Assembly (NCBI GenBank): GCA_017460745.1
Contig: JAFUAL010000016.1
Location: forward strand, 1-40,982
Direction of reading: 5' to 3'
Origin: Bacilli bacterium
Lineage (GTDB): Bacteria; Bacillota_I; Bacilli_A; RF39; UBA660
Length of the DNA: 40,982 nt
The translations under genes and the position numbers were made by a program. A model generated the notes under the pieces. That model made no database searches and was not told where the DNA came from. It worked only from the letters and a program-made list of their open reading frames with translations. Each line of letters begins with the position of its first letter. The first letter of the stretch is position 1. Of this stretch, positions 37,453 through 40,982 are shown piece after piece.

Positions 37453-38073
37453 TTATTTATGTAATCCACTATTTAACAATAGTAAATTTTTTCCATTAAG
37501 CCCATCAATTGACTTTAAATAACCATCACATAAAATAAGACAAGAATCCCTTTGAGCTTTTAATTTTTTTATTTCCGCCCTTATACTAGTAGTATCTTGT
37601 TTTAATGTTTCTTTTTGTGATTTTCTTCTTTCTCTGTCAGATACTTTTTGATCAAGCGTATGATAATCATTAGTACTTCTATTAACTAATGAAATATATT
37701 TATCTATTGAATTACTATTAACATTAAAGTCTGCAAAGCATTTATTATATGCTGTTTGAGATGCTAACAATATATTGGCTTCAAGTGTTTTAGTAAGACT
37801 TTCTGGAATAGCTGATACAAAACCAGCTAAAGAGCTATGAGTATTATGAAAACTTGTTTCTAAACCAGTATTTATTAAAGACTGTATTTTAGATATTTCA
37901 CTTTTTAACGCGTCTAAAAAATTAGTAACATCAGTATAATAAGCTTCTTGTCCTTTAACATCATTTGCATAAAAAAATGATTCTTCATATGTTTGAGCAC
38001 ATTGTTCTTTTTGAATTTCATATGTATTGCTTAAATTTTTTAATTTAGAATTTATTTCTCCAATTGTCATCAT
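37453..38073 (-). CDS. Helical protein of the type VII locus, unknown
   Basis: 206 aa, almost fully helical, no signal peptide. A central hydrophobic stretch (SLAGFVSAIPESLTKTLEANILLA) is amphipathic rather than a clear membrane span. The C-terminal half is a charged coiled coil (SDRERRKSQKETLKQDTTSIRAEIKKLKAQRD). It begins 3 bp after the 534-aa gene and ends at the operon terminator. Could be a secretion chaperone or cosecreted helical partner. No family recognised. Confidence 0.6.
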   Translation of the reverse strand: MMTIGEINSKLKNLSNTYEIQKEQCAQTYEESFFYANDVKGQEAYYTDVTNFLDALKSEISKIQSLINTGLETSFHNTHSSLAGFVSAIPESLTKTLEANILLASQTAYNKCFADFNVNSNSIDKYISLVNRSTNDYHTLDQKVSDRERRKSQKETLKQDTTSIRAEIKKLKAQRDSCLILCDGYLKSIDGLNGKNLLLLNSGLHK

Positions 38074-38076
38074 AAT

Positions 38077-39681
38077 CTACTCACCACTTTCATTTCCGAG
38101 TGCATCAAGAGCTGTAACTCCCACATTATCATTAACTTGAATATAATATGCCTTACCATCTGTTGAATCAAGTACTTTAGCGAAATTAAATGTTCTATCT
38201 TCTTCTGTAACCGTTTCTGTTCCAAGTACTAAATATCTTCCATCACCGATCACTTTTGCATTGTTATCCTCATTATCTAAATTCGTTGTGTCATATCTAA
38301 TAGTTTGATTTTTAACTTCTAATACTTCATTGGCATCGCCTTCATAATTAGCTTTAGTTTTCTCTACATAATAAATTTTCCCAGTTGTTTTATCTATTAC
38401 TTTGTAATAATAATTTCCATTATAATTTTCAATTCCTAAAAGACCATATGTTGTAGTAGTTGCAGAATTTTCAGTTGCCTCACTTCCAAGATTTATATAC
38501 ATTGGAACAATTTCAGCAAAAGTTACCGCTCCAACGGCTGCAGATACTAATCCTGTATTTTCAGTTGGTACCGGAGTTTCTACTGGAGTTTCAGTAACAG
38601 GGGTTGGATCGGCGCTTTCAGTATTATCATCACTATTACTACTTCCTGAACTACGATGAGTAGATCCGACTTTACCTGGATTTGCTGCTGTTCCTACATC
38701 TTTACTTTCGGTTTCTGCTTTTTTTGCAATCCATTCAACATGTGACGCTATTCCACTTATTCTTGAATCATATGAATTTACAATACTTATCATTGATTCA
38801 ATATAACTATCTATATTGCTAATGTGTTTTTTTGTTTCGTCTAATAAATTATCATATATATTACTACATTGGTTTACTGCATGTCTAATTGAACTAGTAT
38901 TATCTTGCAAACTATTAATATATCGTACCAATTTATCTTTCTCATCTTTATCATAATAACTACCCAATGGATAAATTTCAGACAAAGGTACATTAAGTGG
39001 TACTAATCCATTTATTTCACTTTGACTTTCTCCAATATTTGATGGTGAAAGGGAATCTTTATAAAGATAATTAGGAACTTCTTCTAAAAACTTATCTATT
39101 AATTCTGGATTAGATTCATTTGCAAGAGATGCTACTTCATCAGTTGTGGAACAACCTTGTAACGCTTTTTTAAATTCTTCGTAGTCATTATATTTATATT
39201 GCTTTTGTTTAGTAACTGCTCCACTTATTGCATCAACATCATTCACATTTTCTGCATCAGAATTTATGCGATTTCCATTCTCATCAATAACATATGTTTC
39301 AATTATAACACCATCGCGATAAACTCTTTCAACACCTTTATCAGATGAGGTTGGATATTCAAATACATTTTTATTTTTATCATCAACCTCTTCTGTAAGA
39401 TACTTAGTCACAACGTATTTATTATCTTCATACGTCGTTTCTTTATACAAATGTCCTTGTTCTCTACTGAAATGGTTCGTTTCAACGATATTACCGTTCT
39501 CATCATATATGTTGGTTCTTAATAGATTATTACCATTATCATCATATATGTTGGTTTTTAAAAGATTGCCATTTGAATCTAAATGTTCAATTTTTGTAGA
39601 ATTTCCTTCTTCATTTTCAAAAATCCGAAATATTTCTTGACCATCTTCTGACTTCATTTCTCTAACCGTTTCCGTTGCCAT
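38077..39681 (-). CDS. Large type VII-associated protein with N-terminal YD-like repeats and Pro-rich linker
   Basis: 534 aa, no signal peptide. Residues about 25-75 carry imperfect repeats of the form LxTNIYDxNGN (similar to YwqK/MORN-type or RHS-like repeats). Two copies are nearly identical at the DNA level, with a 39-bp period (repeats near 39501 and 39540). A helical segment follows (about 245-320, INSLQDNTSSIRHAVNQC), then a Ser/Asp-rich and Pro/Thr-rich linker (about 335-372). The final beta-rich region has two similar halves (YYKVIDKTTGKIYYVEK and FAKVLDSTDGKAYYIQV). It looks like a surface or secreted multi-domain protein delivered by the neighbouring system. RBS GGAGGTG precedes it. 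Function unknown. Confidence 0.7.
   Translation of the reverse strand: MATETVREMKSEDGQEIFRIFENEEGNSTKIEHLDSNGNLLKTNIYDDNGNNLLRTNIYDENGNIVETNHFSREQGHLYKETTYEDNKYVVTKYLTEEVDDKNKNVFEYPTSSDKGVERVYRDGVIIETYVIDENGNRINSDAENVNDVDAISGAVTKQKQYKYNDYEEFKKALQGCSTTDEVASLANESNPELIDKFLEEVPNYLYKDSLSPSNIGESQSEINGLVPLNVPLSEIYPLGSYYDKDEKDKLVRYINSLQDNTSSIRHAVNQCSNIYDNLLDETKKHISNIDSYIESMISIVNSYDSRISGIASHVEWIAKKAETESKDVGTAANPGKVGSTHRSSGSSNSDDNTESADPTPVTETPVETPVPTENTGLVSAAVGAVTFAEIVPMYINLGSEATENSATTTTYGLLGIENYNGNYYYKVIDKTTGKIYYVEKTKANYEGDANEVLEVKNQTIRYDTTNLDNEDNNAKVIGDGRYLVLGTETVTEEDRTFNFAKVLDSTDGKAYYIQVNDNVGVTALDALGNESGE
39500..39556. repeat. 39-bp-period intragenic repeat
   Basis: CATCATATATGTTGGTT occurs at 39501 and again at 39540, coding for the repeated TNIYD(D/E)NGN of the 534-aa protein. 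An exact tract like this could expand or contract by slippage. Confidence 0.75.
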
Positions 39682-39702
39682 ATTTTTTCACCTCCATGTC
39701 TT

Positions 39703-39723
39703 AAAAAAGCACATTTTGTGCTT
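39703..39723 (-). terminator. Intra-operon terminator/attenuator after the two WXG100 genes
   Basis: Perfect 7-bp stem AAGCACA/TGTGCTT (39707-39713/39717-39723) with a 3-nt loop, followed by T6 on the minus strand. It begins in the stop codon of the 90-aa gene and precedes the RBS of the 534-aa gene. It should reduce, not abolish, downstream transcription. Confidence 0.75.
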
Positions 39724-39994
39724 ATACCCTTTCGTCTTCTGTTTGTGTACTTGTTTTAAATTGTTGAATTGCTTCACTTACTTCGCTAATATTTTTTGCA
39801 ATTTTTTTTGCTTCTTCAGAATAATTCATCATCTTTTCTGATTCACTTCTTGAAGTAGCACTATACCATCCTTCTTTTTGTTCATCATAAATTGCATTTG
39901 TTTCATTAAGTGTTGATGTAATATCTTGAGATAGCATTTCTAAATTTTGTAACGCACTTTCAAGTTCTGCAAAACTTTCTATTCTATTTTCCAT
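39722..39994 (-). CDS. WXG100-like protein (GWYS variant)
   Basis: 90 aa, helical hairpin pattern; the turn is KEGWYSATSRSESEKM (about 40-56) with W-Y-S rather than W-x-G. It follows the canonical WXG100 gene by 9 bp with RBS GGAGG. By analogy with EsxA/EsxB pairs it could form a heterodimer with it; that is inference. Two polar tails (TSTQTEDERV at the end) could carry the secretion signal. Downstream hairpin suggests high expression of this pair. Confidence 0.8.
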   Translation of the reverse strand: MENRIESFAELESALQNLEMLSQDITSTLNETNAIYDEQKEGWYSATSRSESEKMMNYSEEAKKIAKNISEVSEAIQQFKTSTQTEDERV

Positions 39995-40003
39995 TATTTC
40001 CTC

Positions 40004-40276
40004 CTATAATCCTGATACTATTCCGTGAAAATTGCTATTTTTTTCAGATAAATATTGCATTTGTTTTCTATTATCTTCAATTGCTGTTTGTAATGTTTTT
40101 CTTATTTCAAGTAATTTTGGATCTGCTTTATTAAACTCATCTCCTGCCCAATTACGTTTGATTATTTCATAATTTTTTTCAAAGGTCTCAAGTTCCTCCT
40201 CGATTTTTCTAATATTTTGATTTAATCTCTCTGTCATTTGACTAAGTCTTGCTTCGCTCCAAACTAAATCTGCCAT
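40004..40276 (-). CDS. WXG100-family type VII secreted protein (EsxA-like)
   Basis: About 90 aa from MADLVWSEARLSQM. Canonical helix-WXG-helix: NYEIIKRNWAGDEFNKADPKL has W-A-G at the turn. EsxA-like proteins are secreted as dimers through EssC and are cargo and sometimes activators of the machine. I choose ATG 40276, which follows a strong RBS (AAAGGAGAT); an in-frame ATG at 40312 would run through that RBS. First gene of its operon, with a candidate promoter at 40317-40345. Confidence 0.93.
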   Translation of the reverse strand: MADLVWSEARLSQMTERLNQNIRKIEEELETFEKNYEIIKRNWAGDEFNKADPKLLEIRKTLQTAIEDNRKQMQYLSEKNSNFHGIVSGL

Positions 40277-40316
40277 TTTTATATCTCCTTTCCTGATATC
40301 CTCTATCATCAATTAA

Positions 40317-40345
40317 ATAATATCATTTATAATTTTAAAAATCAA
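40317..40345 (-). promoter_or_regulatory. Candidate promoter of the WXG100 operon
   Basis: Minus strand: -35 TTGATT (40340-40345), 17-bp spacer, -10 TATTAT (40317-40322), about 40 bp upstream of the chosen start codon. Confidence 0.6.
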
Positions 40346-40407
40346 TAAAATTTGTTAACTTGACAATATTCATTATTAATCAACAAAAAATATTTTTTTA
40401 ATTTTTA

Positions 40408-40436
40408 TTGCTAAACAATGCTATCTTTGTTAAAAT
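40408..40436 (+). promoter_or_regulatory. Candidate promoter of the plus-strand membrane gene
   Basis: -35 TTGCTA (40408-40413), 17-bp spacer, -10 TAAAAT (40431-40436), followed by RBS AGGAG. Divergent from the WXG100 operon. Confidence 0.6.
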
Positions 40437-40460
40437 AATATAAGAATAGGAGTTGATTAG

Positions 40461-40766
40461 ATGGATGCAATTATTTTTATTATATTACTAGTTGTAGTTA
40501 TATTATTTTTTAAAAGACTATCAAATACAGTCTTCTTTGTAGCAATTATCGATATATTGTTACGTATTTTAACTTTTATTAGAGATAATACATTCCAAGA
40601 AATAAAAAGTTTTATATCAAAATATTTTCCTGAGAATATTCCACATATTATTTCAAAATATGCTAAAGGAGACTTATATACTATTCTAGTTTGGATTTAT
40701 GTTATATTAATGTGTGTCTTTTTATACTATGTAATACGTATATTTATTAAAAGAAAGAAGTTTTAA
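40461..40766 (+). CDS. Small membrane protein, unknown
   Basis: 101 aa. Hydrophobic helix at about 3-20, a second, less certain one at about 24-40, a charged middle (RDNTFQEIKSFISKYFPENI) and a clear helix at about 74-94, then a basic tail (KRKKF). RBS AGGAG is well spaced. It is divergent from the type VII genes, so it may be unrelated. I see no match to EssA or EssB. Function unknown. Confidence 0.65.
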   Translation: MDAIIFIILLVVVILFFKRLSNTVFFVAIIDILLRILTFIRDNTFQEIKSFISKYFPENIPHIISKYAKGDLYTILVWIYVILMCVFLYYVIRIFIKRKKF

Positions 40767-40788
40767 AAATTTAGTCATAATTAAAATT

Positions 40789-40820
40789 AAAGTTTTTGTA
40801 AGAATGCAAAAACTTTTTTA
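40789..40820 (+). terminator. Terminator of the 101-aa membrane gene
   Basis: 10-bp inverted repeat AAAGTTTTTG/CAAAAACTTT (40789-40798/40807-40816) with an 8-nt loop and following T on the plus strand. Confidence 0.8.
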
Positions 40821-40826
40821 TATGAA

Positions 40827-40982
40827 AAAAGTAGAACTAGGTGATGTGAACCCCAAATAGGAGGCATCAAATAAAAAAGTAAATTAAAATCAAGGGCGAA
40901 CGAAGTGAGTTCATCTAGACCCTTGATTTTTATCATATAATTATAATATTTATTCAAATAAAGCTTGTCTTTATTTGTTATC
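40827..40982. other. Non-coding structured stretch, possible insertion-sequence end
   Basis: No gene seen. It contains TGATGTGAACCCCAAAT near 40843-40859, which resembles terminal sequences of IS3-type elements. An 11-bp inverted repeat follows (40886-40896/40920-40930) with a 23-nt loop that itself folds (GAAC/GTTC). A second perfect 9-bp hairpin lies at 40955-40963/40969-40977. These could be terminators or IS ends of an element lying beyond the window. No transposase is visible. Confidence 0.3.

Noticed and set aside
40461..40766. The 101-aa membrane protein as a type VII component (EssA-like)
   Set aside because: It is divergent, separately promoted and shows no similarity I can see to EssA; only proximity supports it.

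Overview
The window is very AT-rich DNA from a low-GC Bacillota. TGA is a real stop (grpE ends in it) and Trp is read from TGG, so the standard code applies, not the Mycoplasma code. Competence-type GspF and prepilin peptidase genes, a lipoteichoic-acid-synthase-like enzyme and a type VIIb secretion locus point to a walled Gram-positive cell. The mixture, including an Xfp-type phosphoketolase and a DUF975 plus PF06541 membrane protein, fits an uncultured gut Bacilli or Erysipelotrichia-like lineage (RF39-like). That placement is inference. Nearly every gene from 3.3 kb to 40.3 kb lies on the minus strand.

Layout. 0-7.5 kb: the end of an Rpn-family nuclease, a small membrane protein, an SPFH/zinc-ribbon protein, tmcAL (plus strand, apparently almost leaderless), three uncharacterised genes, a YjbR/MmcQ protein and the DUF975/PF06541 protein. 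7.6-11.8 kb: prepilin peptidase and GspF (translationally coupled), then an LTA-synthase-family sulfatase. 11.9-12.5 kb: a MntA-HepT toxin-antitoxin pair in which both genes carry a single-base frameshift. 12.6-17.7 kb: typA, a kinase-like gene, a small helical gene and a U32 peptidase/RlhA-type gene. 17.8-24.8 kb: a heat-shock operon hrcA-grpE-orf98-orf96-dnaK-pepF-dnaJ, with a consensus promoter flanked by two CIRCE-like inverted repeats.

24.8-40.3 kb is a type VIIb secretion region. In transcription order it holds a canonical WXG100 protein, a second WXG100-like protein, an intra-operon terminator, a 534-aa repeat/helical protein and a 206-aa helical protein. Xfp phosphoketolase follows as a separately promoted insertion. 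Then comes a four-gene module present twice in tandem: SH3b protein, YxG WXG100-like protein, W-motif WXG100-like protein, and an effector with an EQG...GDPFGY C-terminal domain. An orphan C-terminal copy of that effector domain follows, then the EssC ATPase and YukD. EssA, EssB/YukC and EsaA/YueB homologues are not in the window.

The most interesting part is this duplicated cargo module. Its effectors have no recognisable immunity genes, and their C-terminal domain resembles, distantly and by eye only, SleB-type cell-wall hydrolases. Together with the SH3b partners this suggests wall-remodelling or wall-anchored cargo rather than a classical antibacterial toxin set. The region ends with a plus-strand membrane protein and a structured stretch that may include an insertion-sequence end.
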